Source of the DNA: Sporothrix humicola
Lineage: Eukaryota; Ascomycota; Sordariomycetes; Ophiostomatales; Ophiostomataceae
Reading direction: 5' to 3'
Length of the DNA stretch: 64,000 nucleotides
NCBI GenBank assembly: GCA_021396245.1
Contig: WNYE01000047.1
Span: forward strand, 248,001-312,000
Part shown: positions 32,034-43,700 of the stretch, piece after piece
Layout: every line of letters starts with the position of its first letter
How positions within the stretch are numbered: the first letter of the stretch is position 1
Program-made: the position numbers and the translations under genes
The notes under the pieces: model-generated
Told to the model about the DNA's origin: nothing
Database searches by the model: none
Seen by the model: the letters and a program-made list of their open reading frames with translations, nothing else

Positions 32034-35000
32034 GGGTTTTGTAGATGACAAAGAAAAGGTGAGCTTCTTGTCAAGGCAAAGTGAGCGAAAGATAAAAAGA
32101 GAGAGGGGCGACATTCGCCTTTTTGATGTCGAACACCAATAAATTTAGCGGGGTGAAGAAGCTCGGTGGCGGGGCGCGAAGGGGCGCGAAATGAGCGCGA
32201 ACCTGGCTAAAATGCTGTTTAGACCACCCAAAACCTCCCAAAAATAGGCGGTGCAAGGCTACCGATGCAGCCACTACAGCAGCAACAGCGCTAGAACCAT
32301 ATCCAGAAAGTCAAAAGTTAGGCGACGTCATGGGTTTTTGTCGCCAGTTTCCTCTTGAGCCTCTCATAAAGCGATCGCCTTGTTGACTCTTGGAAGAATG
32401 TGACGCCGATATAAAAGTCGATGATGGCCCCAAGGACGACAATTAATACTCTTTGGCTGCTGGAACTCATAGATGCCCAAGATCAGCTTATTTTCACAAA
32501 ATTTTGCATATCATTGGCCTCATAGCCTGCCTTCAGCCTTCTGAAACTTGGGCCTTCTACGCCTGCAGAAAGGCATCTTGATTCTACAGCCTTGTCTGAC
32601 ATTCCCGGTGTTTCCCGCCGAAGCCATGTACTACGGATTTGGTGCCTTTTGATATAAAAATAGTGAATTTTGAATTTTCGGGCGTATTGCTTAATATCAT
32701 GTTTTCTACACAAGGCGGTGTCCATCCTCTCTATCAGCCACAAGGCTCTACACACACCACCAGCCTCGCCACCTTGTTACAAAAGGCGTCATAGAACTGC
32801 AAGTATCACAAGTTTTAAAATGGACGTCGCATTTGTATTTCTCCGCGAATACATATGGAGAATGGCCGGCGTGCAACTTGTTGTCGGGCCGTGGCGGCCC
32901 GTTTTGGACTCGCCGGGAGCCTTGTAAGTGGTGGCTGGGTGGTGCCTAGAAAAGGGCGCCAGGGCGCCTACAACAACACTAACGACCACCAAAGGCATCA
33001 ACATGCAAAACGAGGCTGTCCCAGGAAAGTTTGCATCCAATAATGCAGAGATAAAATGCAGAGATAAAATCGATCGAGTACTCGGATGCAAGGCTGCAAA
33101 TGGGACATGAGCAGACGAACAGAATCTATTGGAATCAAAACAAGCGTCGTCACCTTGGTCGTCAGTGCGTACGCAAAAGGCGACCAGACGCCTTTATTCA
33201 TCTCCTATTTATGAGTCCTACCGTATCACACTGCTCCTTACAACCGCCTTTTCCCTTTCCCCTCTTTTTTGGTGGTCATCCCTCACTGTGTAGGAGTCAT
33301 AATGTGTCCCGTGTGAACGGGTCAAGCTTTGTATTTTGACGCCATTTTTGTGTATGACTGCCTTATTGCCTGATCACGGGAGAGGATGTGATTTGTGTTG
33401 GCCTCTTTTTCTCTCCTCCCTTTCTTTTTCGTCTTCCTTTTTTTCGCCTTCTTCTCCACACTAGAGCCAGTCATTAAACTTTTTGACTTCAAAAACAAGA
33501 ATGAACATGCACGTTCTTGTTCTTTTCTTCTTCCTCTTCTCCCTGTTCGTCGCCTCCCTTTCCGACGCACTGGGTCCCCTTGTCTTGGCTTGACCGGGGC
33601 TGGTATTTATCTATTTATTTTTTGTTATTTTTATTTATTTTTCTTAAAGTGCTTGCATGAAGGAGGTGAGGGGCGAAGACCATCCAAGGGGGTGGGAGGT
33701 GAGAAAGAGGAGACGACGGTGGAGGGAAGAAAAACAACCGAGTGAGACCCGGAGTGAGACCGCGTGAATTCGTCGGTTTTCCGTCTGCTTTTCACATCCG
33801 TTGTCGGCCAGTTTGTAGATGTAGAAATAGACACTGTGAAGGTCCAAGAGTCGAGTTTATCCAGTAAGTTCAATAAATATGACTCTTTACTTTATTCTTA
33901 CAAGAATTGGCCGCTGCCGAGGTGAGGTTCACGTTTTATGGTCAACAAAACCTTCATCATCTGAACATTCTTTTGCTTTACCTATCCTCGTGCAATTATT
34001 GGCCACATCCAACGACAAGGAAGATAGTCAGAGTCAAGACATGGAGACATGGAAGACAGGGGTGAGATAGCCGGCCCCGTCCAGCTGCATCAGCTGGAAC
34101 TTTAGTCAACACGACAGAAGATCCGAAGAAGGAGGGACGAAGAAAAATGAAGGATATAAAAACATAAAATAGATAAATAAACAAGCCAGGCACCCATACA
34201 TCTGGCTGTTTGTCCATCCATGGTCCAAGAGGGTGGGTGGGTGGACAAAGATGCAAACGGCGAGACGGGAAGATAAAGGGCAGAAACACCACACAAAAAA
34301 AGATAAAAGACAAAAGGGTGGGTGGGCTGTGCCAGAGGGTGGTCGTCGTGCATATTTGTGAGCCTTTTCACTGGTAGATGCAAGAGGAAAACGTGTGAAT
34401 CGTGTGGAGGACAAGATGCACATAATGTTGAGACGTATCACAACGCATTGTACAGTGTCCAACGTGTAAATGCTGCGCAGTGAGCAGCCTCGCCTATTAG
34501 GAACGCCTTGTAATAGGAACGATATCAACACAATCTATACAATAGAAACAAGTGGAAATGGCTTTCCAGGTCTTCTTGTCGGGAGATCTCATTCTCCAAA
34601 CACAGTCCTCCTTTATCGAAACCTGGTATTCTTTGTTCACGGACCAAGTTGCTGCCTGACCAGTCTCCAGCAGAGTTACCACCAAAAAGAGGGTCTGTTC
34701 TCCCTGTCCCAAAATTTCAAAAAAGGAAGGAAAGAAGCCATTGTGCACTCTCAACTCCCCCAACAAAAGTTCACGGCTCAGATGATCTGTCAATGGCCAT
34801 TCTCCCTTTCCACTTTTATATTTATCTTTTTTTTTTATGTTTAATATCTACCCTCGTCAAACGACGGATGCACGCCCGAAATGCAGGTTCTCCGGCACTT
34901 GTTCCGGAAACAGATAGAGTGACAAGATAGTGTGAGAGAAGAAGGGAGAAAACAAGACAGAAAAGAAACCGAGAAAGGGGCCAGGGGACAAAGGAAACGT

Positions 35001-35882
35001 CTCCATTCACACGATACGATCATGATCTTGTACCCCTCTTGCAGTCAACCCGCAGCAGGCAGCACCGCACGGTACAAGGCCGACCACCAGGCTCGTGAAC
35101 GAGGAGCGAGGATTCTCAGAAATGTGTGCCTCGCCTGAAAGCTGGCTTTTCGGTTGGATGTTTTGGTGTGGATGGGTGGGTTTTGGTGGATGCCCCAGCG
35201 GGCTGCAGTGCAACTAGCGCTAGCCCGTTTGACCCTTGTGCGAAGACGGTACAGCGTCTACGCAGGGCCGTTCAGTGTGCCCAAAACACTGAAACCCCTG
35301 TTTGTCCCCCGTATGTCCACGTGATTACGTGCAAATTTCCTGTGCTCAGCCCCCCCTTTTTAATGACTGTCCCGCTAATGCCCCGGCAAGTCACGTCCGG
35401 AAACGAAAAGGACGCGTCCAGGCCAAGAAACATCACCAATCCTGCTTCGTCCCTGGTCTGTCTCTGCCCCCTTTTTTCTTTCTTTTTCCGGCTTCAAAAT
35501 TTCCTCGTTTGTACGGAGGTACGAGTAAGTCATACTATCCCTACACCCTTAGCCCCTGTCTTTTTTGTCTCCTTCCTCGTCCTGTCCGCGGCACTGTGTC
35601 GCTCTTGCCGTCTTGACCACATCCTCTCACCACACACCCCTACCACCCAAATGCACCACCCCAAAACAACCGAATCCACCCAAAAAAGGCAGCCAGGCAG
35701 AAAAACGAGCCTCACGCAATCGTACCAACAAACCACACACACCGTCCACATTCCCCCTCTTTTGCTCATCTGCTCCTTCCACTTCCATTTGGTTCGCTTC
35801 TTTCTTCTTTCAGTAAAATCCAGTCCGCACCGTGCGTTCTTTCCATCCTCGTGCACACTTTGTGCGCCTTCTGTAGGCTTTC

Positions 35883-35890
35883 TATAAATA
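35883..35890 (+). promoter_or_regulatory. TATA box, BTB gene
   Basis: TATAAATA about 400 bp before the ATG at 36291, followed by a CT-rich and CA-rich leader. Confidence 0.45.
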
Positions 35891-36290
35891 TAGGCGTATC
35901 CCGCCTCACTCTGACTCTTTTTCCTTCACAAAATTTCTTGCTTCTCCTTTCTCTTCTTTTTCGTAGTCAGTAATCCATCGCCATCATCGCCCAACAAATA
36001 AAAAGGTAAGTTATCGCCAACAACAAATCCTCGTGAACATCATCAGAAATAAAACCGACAACATTCACATCAACATCAACATTCACGCCGAAACAATATC
36101 ATCTGCATTTCTGGAATCCATAATGAACTAAACGACTGTTATTTTATCTCTATCATTTTGCCATATCATTTATCATTTGCATTTATATCCTGCATTCCAT
36201 CAATATATTGCTTCGCCGCATCTTCCATCCTTCTTCCTTTTCTTCCTTCTCTTATTTCTTCATCCTTCACTCCTCACACATACACACAAA

Positions 36291-37303
36291 ATGTTCTCCC
36301 GGTCACAGAACAAGAGCTTTTCCAAAAGCCAAAAGATGGGCAAGTCCGCCAACACCTCCTTCAGCAAAGACGCCGGCGTCTCCAAGCTGCGCCGCCACGA
36401 CTCGTCCCGCTTCAACCGCCGGCCGCCCACGATCGGGTCGGCGGCGGCCGTTGCTGCCTATGCAGAAGGCAACAGCCACGCCGGCCAGAGCTCGCCGTCG
36501 ACAATGAACTCGCCCATCGTCACGCTGGTGGTCGGCCGTGAACAGCGCATCTTTGCCGCCCACGAAGACATCCTCTGTGCATCGCCCTACTTCCAACAAG
36601 CCCTGCACAACCAGCCCATCTTTTATGAACAGAACTCGCCCTTCTTGTCGCCGACCACCCCTTCCTCTCCCTACTCGCCGAACGGCACCTCGCCCACTGC
36701 CAGCAAGCGCATCGCCCTGCCCGACGACGAGCCTGAAATCTTTTCTTCGGTTCTGGAATATCTGTACAAAGGCGACTACTACCCTCGCCTCCTCCACAAC
36801 AAGCGCCGCAACTCGTGGGAGCTGGAGCGGCCGGAAAGCTCGGCGGGCGAGCCGGGGGCCGGTGTCGAGGCAACCATCTTCCACCATGCCGTCGACGGCG
36901 ATCTCTTGAAGGATACTGTTATTTACTGCACCGCCGAACGCTTTGGTCTCGACGAGCTGAAGCGCATCGCCCTCCGCAAGCAGGGTCTTCGTACGTCTCC
37001 CTCCCCCCTTTTATTCGAAATAAACTGTTACTAACTCGGGGCACAGAAAGCGGCATCCCGTGCAGCACGATCCTGGCGTCGGCCCGGTTCGCCTACGCCC
37101 ACACGCCTGAGACGGACTCGAAACTGCGCGCACACTACCTCGCGCTCATCATCCGCAGCCGCGGCACCTTTAAGCGCAGCGGCACCATGCAGCTGGAAAT
37201 GTACAATGGCGGCTCGCAGCTGTTCTTTGATCTGTTTGTGGCGCTCTGCAATCACGTCGACGACATCTCGTCAGCCCAGAGTCCGCGCAGCAACCGTTAT
37301 TAA
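36291..37303 (+). CDS. BTB/POZ-domain protein
   Basis: Exons 36291-36990 and 37047-37303, 318 residues. The 56-bp intron has a GTACGT donor and an ACTAAC branch 11 bases before its CACAG acceptor. The first 70 residues are basic and Ser/Asn-rich (NKSFSKSQKMGKS) and probably disordered. A BTB domain begins at about 75: IVTLVVGREQRIFAAHEDIL, then CASPYFQQAL, and continues after a Ser/Pro-rich insert (FLSPTTPSSPYSPNG) with LPDDEPEIFSSVLEYLYKGDYY. The second half (YCTAERFGLDELKRIALRK and on) is the helical part that follows BTB in many fungal proteins. Such proteins are often Cullin-3 adaptors, but no second interaction domain is visible. The precise role is unknown. Confidence 0.87.
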
Positions 37304-38276
37304 GTGTGGGCGAAGCCCGCTCTTTTCGTTGTTTTGCTTTTTCCTTTTCGTTCTTCTCTTCTTTTTCTTCTCTTCTTATTTCCTGTCTCTCTATGCGTCA
37401 GAAAACACGACCCAAAAAAATACCCTTCTGTGTTTTTGGAAACCTTAATTTTGTCGAAAGGATTGGAATGTTGTCCTTTTTTCTTCTTCTCTTCTTTTCT
37501 TCCCTTTTTCCATCTTCTATATTTCCTTTCGTCAACTTGTATTCTTACTGTCACTTCTTCACGATAAAGACTTGGATGTTTGGGATTGTTTTTTTTTCTT
37601 CTTCTTCTTTTCTCTTCTTCTCTTCTTTTGGATACTTGGGTTGTTACGGAAGACTATTTCACGGCGACAGACGCCTTCAATCTTGCTTTACATTGCGTTG
37701 CTTTGAATTCCGTTGTTTTTATCTGCATTTCCATCCTGTCCTGTCCTGGCCACAGATGACCGGCTGCTGCCTTGAGGCCAGCCTTGCGTTGCGTTTGATT
37801 TGTTATTGGTCACGGTTTCGATTTGATACTATCTATACCTTTCATACTTTCGCTTCTACTTCTCTTCTCATTCGGGGCAAAAAAGCACCCAGTTGTGTCC
37901 CAGGCTACAAAAAAAGAATATTCTTGTGTTTTGGGCAATCTTTCATTCATCTTCCCCCACTCTCCATACCTTGATGCATGATGTGAGTGATATGCTGCCA
38001 ACTGTACGCCGTAAGCCTTGCTGTGCCGTAGCCTTGCCGAATGGATGCGTGAATAAAGAGCCGCAACGTCGTCTGTTGGTCTCCAAATTCGTATGAAGAT
38101 GGTCCCAGGTTAAGTGTCCATAGCGTGAAGGGCTTGGTTTCCAGGCGTGATACCACGATGTGGTAATACGCGTAGTCCGCGCGTGACGCGGCTCTGAAAT
38201 GGCTCTGTGACGGCATCGTGTGTCGGATGCCGTTGTTGGTTGGTTATTTTTCTTCAAAGAGTACGTCCGTTGCCTT
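37304..38276. other. Intergenic region after the BTB gene
   Basis: 973 bases, pyrimidine-rich on the plus strand up to about 37960 (BTB 3' flank), then the 3' flank of TEN1. Open frames reflect T/C composition. No gene is supported. Confidence 0.5.
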
Positions 38277-38759
38277 TCATGTGCCAACAGCGGTGCCAGA
38301 TCCCATACTCAGCATCCCGCCCAGCTGGCGCTCGTATGCCTGCACGTCCAGCGGTCCCGTCGACCACAGCAGCAGAGCCTGAACGTCGACCGACGTACTA
38401 CTTCTCGAGCCTCTTGCTTTTGTGTGCACACCCGTCACGTAGCCCATCACGTTCACCCATGCGCCGACAGTCATCTGCTCCGCCGTCAGCCGCTCCAGCA
38501 CCAGGTCGACATTAACGCGGGCGCGGACGGTGTTGGCAGAGGATGCGGCCTCTGTGGACGGCGGGTGGTACTGGTGCTGTAGTGTGAGCACGCCGGCGGC
38601 CGTATCATAGTCGTTGACACTGTTCTGTTAGTTCTGGTGATGGTAGTTGACGACAACGTGCATGAGAACTCACCATCCTAAGAACCGCACTTTCTGGCCA
38701 GTGGGCTTGGCCGGCAGGCCCGACAGGAAACAGATCTCGGATGCCGGGACGGAAGGCAT
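38277..38759 (-). CDS. ten1: CST telomere-capping complex subunit Ten1
   Basis: Small OB-fold protein of the Cdc13/Stn1/Ten1 complex that binds the telomeric single strand. Exons 38759-38674 and 38619-38277 give 142 residues; the 54-bp intron has a GTGAGT donor, an ACTAAC branch and an ACAG acceptor. The joined junction reads KVRFLGCVNDYDTAAGVLTL. This matches the first OB-fold strands of fungal Ten1, which carry a similar VRFLGCV element. GAWVNVMGYVTG and VQALLLWSTGPLDVQAYE near the C-terminus are also family-like. The gene is easy to miss because neither exon alone is longer than about 340 bases. The ATG at 38759 is the first in frame. The call rests on remembered family motifs, not on a search. 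Confidence 0.85.
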
Positions 38760-40012
38760 GGCCAGGGAGGTATGGATTGTCGTGTCGGCCGAGACGGAAA
38801 TTACAGGAGGTGTTGTTGTGAAGATGAAGTCGTCATGGTTTTAGGCAAACACATAAGAAACTTAATTTTTCAACATTTCTACTATTTCATTCCATTTCAT
38901 TAAATAAATCAAATAAAACTCGCGATAAAATCGAGACAAAATCTACTTAAAAATCACGAGCAATATTAAACCAGTAACAATAAATAAATAGACAATAATT
39001 CAACCTTTATAGTACAGTTACTTCTATTCTGGCTACGATGTTGTCGATGTTTGTTCTCGTGACACTTTGTTGATTGTTGTGGGCGTCTTAGTGCGCTTCG
39101 TGCGCTAGCCTTCCCTGTATTGTGAGATTCCGCATCATTGTCGCCGATTGTCACTGATAACACAGCATAATGGCGTCACGTGCACACTCCAATCTTAAAT
39201 GGCGGGGTTCTCCCTCTCATTTTTGCGTGGCACATGGCACATGGCAACAGGCTGTAGGCAAAGTCAGGTGGCGGATAGCGATAGCGCAGTGGGCTCCAGC
39301 AAAATATGGCAGCCTGGCTTGGGCCAGGCCACAGGCTTGTTTCGACGTTCTGTGGTCTTCGGTCGCTGTAGCCTCAACGCTATTGGTGGACAGCCCACTG
39401 GCTACGTCGTTGGCGGCCTTGCATCGTCATTGTCATTGGCGGGCTGGTCCCCCTCCTTCTTTCTGTGTCTTTAGTTTATGTAGACTTTCCTCCATTTCCC
39501 GGCGGCCCAAGGCTTAACCCATTCTTTTTCTTTCTTTCCAACCAGACATCCTCAACGTCACGACTCGACTTCCAGCCTTTTGCGAGCCTCCATCTCCTCT
39601 TTAACCTACACGCGACGACAACGACGACCTGCGATACCCGACAGCCGAGTTTCGCCCTTTCCGAGTGGCCTTTGATCTGTCACCAACTTCGCCCCCGCTC
39701 TCCCCATTTCCTCAATCTCTCGCCATCCTCTTGATTTCATCATCGGATCGATTTTGGAACGGGAAAACCAACGCCCAGCGACGCAACATCGACGACCGTC
39801 TTTTCCTGTTCCCTAACTCGACGACTGACGGCACGAGATCCTATTGATTCTCGACGATCCTCGATTACTCGTCTCTGACCCTCCTTCTCTTATCTCGCCG
39901 ATACCTGGAGACAGACGATCCCGCTGCGTGATATTGTCGCGCAGCATCGATACCCTTACCCTCCCTTCTCTTTCCCTTCCTCTCCATCTCCTTCACACAC
40001 ACCCACATCGCC
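38760..40012. other. Divergent promoter region between TEN1 and SNF7
   Basis: 1253 bases: an AT-rich block (38850-39010), then GC-richer promoter sequence and, from about 39470, a pyrimidine-rich SNF7 leader. No gene is supported. Confidence 0.5.
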
Positions 40013-40793
40013 ATGTCCAACGTCTGGGGCTGGTTCGGCGGCGGCGCCGCACAGAAAAAGAAGGACAACCCCAAGAATGCCATTCTAGGGCTGCGGTCCC
40101 AGCTCGAGATGCTGCAGAAGCGCGAGAGCCATCTCCAGTCACAAATCGACCAGCAGGATGCCCTGGCACGGAAGAACGTGACGTCCAACAAAGCGGGTAA
40201 GTCCTGCGTAGCAGGCAGATAACACCACGACCCCGAGATTATCGATTTTATGCTAACACCCTCCCGCAGCCGCCAAGGCCGCGCTCCGGCGCAAAAAGGC
40301 GCACGAGCACAGCCTCGAGCAGACACAGGCCCAGATCGGCACCCTCGAACAGCAGGTCAACGCCATCGAGTCGGCCAACATCAACCGCGAGACTTTGGCC
40401 GCCATGGAGCGCGCCGCCACCGCCATGAAGCAGATCCACGGCGGCCTGACCCCCGAAAAGGTCGACGAGACCATGGAGCGCATCCAGGAGCAGAACCAGC
40501 TCAGCGAAGAGATTGTCAATGCGATTACGAGCAACACGATCGGCGAGGCGGTCGACGACGCCGACCTCGAGGAGGAGCTCGACAAGCTGCAGCAGGAGCA
40601 GCTCGACGAGAAGATGCTCGACACGAGCGTGCCCGTCGACCGCCTGCCGGCGCCCGTCAAGACGGATAGTGAGTTCCCCAGCCCAAACATGCTTATTGGT
40701 ACCCACCCTAACAGCCCAGTCAAAGCATCACCAGTTGCAGAGGACGACGAGGAGGAGGAGCTGCGCAAGCTGCAGGCCGAGATGGCCATGTGA
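40013..40793 (+). CDS. snf7: ESCRT-III subunit Snf7 (Vps32)
   Basis: Forms the membrane-remodelling ESCRT-III filament on endosomes. Exons 40013-40196, 40270-40668 and 40720-40793 give 218 residues. Intron 1 (73 bp, GTAAGT...CGCAG) is certain because it restores KAAAKAALRRKKAHE. Intron 2 (51 bp, GTGAGT, CCCTAAC, CCAG) is probable; it is a multiple of three and stays open, so a 235-residue form is also possible. The N-terminus MSNVWGWFGGG is the Snf7 membrane anchor, followed by the basic helix 1 (LRSQLEMLQKRE), long coiled-coil helices, QIHGGLTPEKVDETME, and an acidic C-terminal MIM1 helix ending ELRKLQAEMAM that recruits Vps4. Confidence 0.94.
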
Positions 40794-43700
40794 GAGCCTT
40801 TATCATGACCGACACGAGATGGGACGATGGACGACGACGAGCGGCGAACGGCAGAAAGCGAGCATTTAACGACGACGAGATGACGAAAGACGACGACGAC
40901 GATATTCGGTGGCGACAACAAACGGAAGAGACTGCGATGGATACCGATAACAATATGACGAGAAGACAGCCGAGAACGATACAAGCAAACACAACGGAGA
41001 AGCAATCACAAATACACGGGAAAAGAGATGGAGCAGCCACGCAGACCATACAGAAGCTGGAAGAGGACCTCTGCAGGATCTTCCCCCAAGAACGCCAAAT
41101 CACATTCTACAACACCATGGACAGCTGCATTACCGACATGCGTCTATAGCTGTGCTGGTGGGGTGTAGCTCGAGAGAATGCACGATAGAAGGGGACTGTT
41201 ACGCTCACTCTGCATGGTCCTGCAGCTGTCCTTGCTCCGTGGCTGCTTGACCAATATCCAATATCCAATATCCGCAACGGTATCGGTGTCAGCATCAGTT
41301 CCGGCTACTGCAGGCGCTTCCTTTTCTGCTTGCCCTTGCTAGCCATGGACAGTATCTACGATGCTTCGGTGCGGAGATCTTTCCGATAAACATGGAAGTG
41401 GCCAGCTGCTCGATACTGCGCTTCTGATGCTGCCATCTCTCCCACTTTTGGGCTTCCGCCATCTCCTACTACGACCGACTTCCACGACGAATCACGACCG
41501 TCTTGGAGACCAACATTGTCTCTTCCATGCCATCTTTATCGTTGTGTCGCCCCAATTACCAACCGCTATTCATCTCGGCTCTCCATTTCTGCACCCTCCA
41601 ACTTTCAACGTTCTCACATCGTTTCCTGGCTGTCCTTTTGCCTTCCGTTCTGTGCTCGATGGTCGCATACGCCCTTTCTCGCTTCTTGCTTCCTTTCTTT
41701 CATCCTCTTCCACATTGCCTCTTTTTCTATTCCTGCTGAAGAAGAAGGTTTGGGCGTTGGCGTATTCTTTCTTGTTTGGTTCATCGTTGTTGGGCTGATT
41801 TCTGCTCTTCCTCATTGTCTCGATGTTCCGTCTTGGTGTACTTTGTTGACGTTTTCTTTTCCGTTTCCCTGCTACTCTTTTGCATCTTGCTTTTTCTTGC
41901 GAGCAACTGTTTTCACCTCTTTTCACCCCCTTCTTCTTCCTCCTTTTCTGTCGCAACCCCCTTCTGTTCTGTCACTCTTCTACCCCTTTTTCACGTACAG
42001 TAATTCTCTTTACAGCTGAATAGAAAGACTCAAATATAATGCAAATATGACAAAAAAGGCAAAAAAATGTAAGCTACTGCTCATGCTCAAGCTCGAGAGC
42101 TCAATTCACCGACAGAGCAAAGTGAACAAATGATGTAATCCAAGCTGCCACCCACAAGCTTCCTTTGAGACCGGAGACAAGCTCTTCCTTTTGTCTTCGG
42201 TCTCCACTTGTCGTACATGAACTTGTGGCGGTCTGCAAAAAGCAACTCCGCAATATGGAGCTTCAGACTTGAAAGGATGGAGCTTTTGAGAGAAATGGCT
42301 GAGATGGCTGGGGTGCAGTTCGTTGTTCGCGCCTTGGCCTTTTTCGTCGTCTTCACCGCGATTTTGTTAGCATGTGACTGGTGATGTTTGTAGCCAAAGT
42401 GCACGATCTTTCACTTTCATTGACATTCACTTTCTCTTTTCAGACGAACGGCTTTCTCATTTTGTCACCGTTTTGCTTTCGTTCTCTCATTTTGCTCATT
42501 CTCTTCTCATAAGTTTTCACCTCTCTGCATCTTTTCGACCGTGCACGGAAAGCCCACTCTAAATTGTCCAAATTGTCGTGTGCTCCACCAAACATAAACA
42601 GATCTCCATCTTTTTTTCTCTGTTCGCTGGCCAATTTGGCGTCGTTCGGCGTCACACCGCTTCTCTCTTTCTCCTCGGGGTGCATGCTCTTCACGACGTC
42701 TCGAGGCGTTCTTTTGGCAAGAGTATTTTCATGAAGATTTCTTCAATTGTTCAGAGCCTTACATTCACATTTCTGTCAAGACGTTCATCTAATGTGGCTG
42801 GTAATTGCCATGAAGAAAACACTGAAAAGCCGACGAGGCTGGTCAATGCCTGCACGGACTCCTCAACAAAAACAAAATTTTAGAGCTTCGTCCTCCAAAT
42901 CTGTTTTCCTAACAAAAGATCTCCTCACGAGGAAACCAAACGCCAAGACAAGGGTCAATTGTCTGTGGATTGCCTTAGTGGATGGTCTCATCTGCGAGCT
43001 TCTCCTTTTGGCACCTTTTACTCCCGTTTGGGTTTATGCGTCTCCATCGGCGGTAAAAGAGAAATGGCAAAGAAAAAGAAAAGTGACAGAGAAAGTGTGG
43101 CGGTAAAAGTGCAAAAGATGGCCAATGCCAACAACATCTCAGCCTTTCCTCTGGTGTGGCTGCAGACGACTCTCTCGTGACCTGACTGACCCCGATCGGC
43201 AGACGATTTGAGTTCAGTGTCTTGACTTTGATCGTCTTCAGTTTGCCTTTCTTTCGCTGCACACTCTGCTTTTGTCTTCTCGTCCGGTACCGCCGCCGAA
43301 CTGCAGTGCGACGACACCACGGCATGCTCTGGCCCATCCAGTGCAGATGTGTGCCTACTGTCGTCAGTCTGGGCAAACAAGCTCCGAGGGCCGACATTCT
43401 ACTCTGCCTCTCTTTTCTTGTATCTTGTAGATCTGCCTTCTCTCCCGCCTCTGCCGTTTTGTTGCGTGACAGCTGCCGTGGGCCGACGTGGAATAAACAA
43501 CGCAGCCAGCACATAGAAAAGGCACGATAAAAAACAGGCGACGCAAGATTGCGAAATCTGCTTGCGACTCCGCATCACATCTCCATCCCGCGCTGCTGTG
43601 TTGTCCATCGTGTCGTAGATGCGGGAATACAATTGTATGTACTCCGTACAATGTATGTAGACGCCCGTTGGGCTGCGTTTTAAAAAGATTGCATGCTGTT

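Larger units (their letters stand above)
31592..36290. other. Long intergenic region between SDS22 and the BTB gene
   Basis: 4.7 kb without a supported gene. 31649-32033 holds a one-sided cluster of TCGTCA words upstream of SDS22. G-rich GGGTGGGTGGG stretches occur near 34230 and 34315. The last kilobase is pyrimidine-rich, with a TATA box at 35883 and a GTAAGT at 36006-36011 that could start a leader intron of the BTB gene; no acceptor could be fixed. Confidence 0.5.

Noticed and set aside
35126..35887. 253-residue frame before the BTB gene
   Set aside because: Pyrimidine-driven composition, ends at the probable TATA box of the BTB gene.
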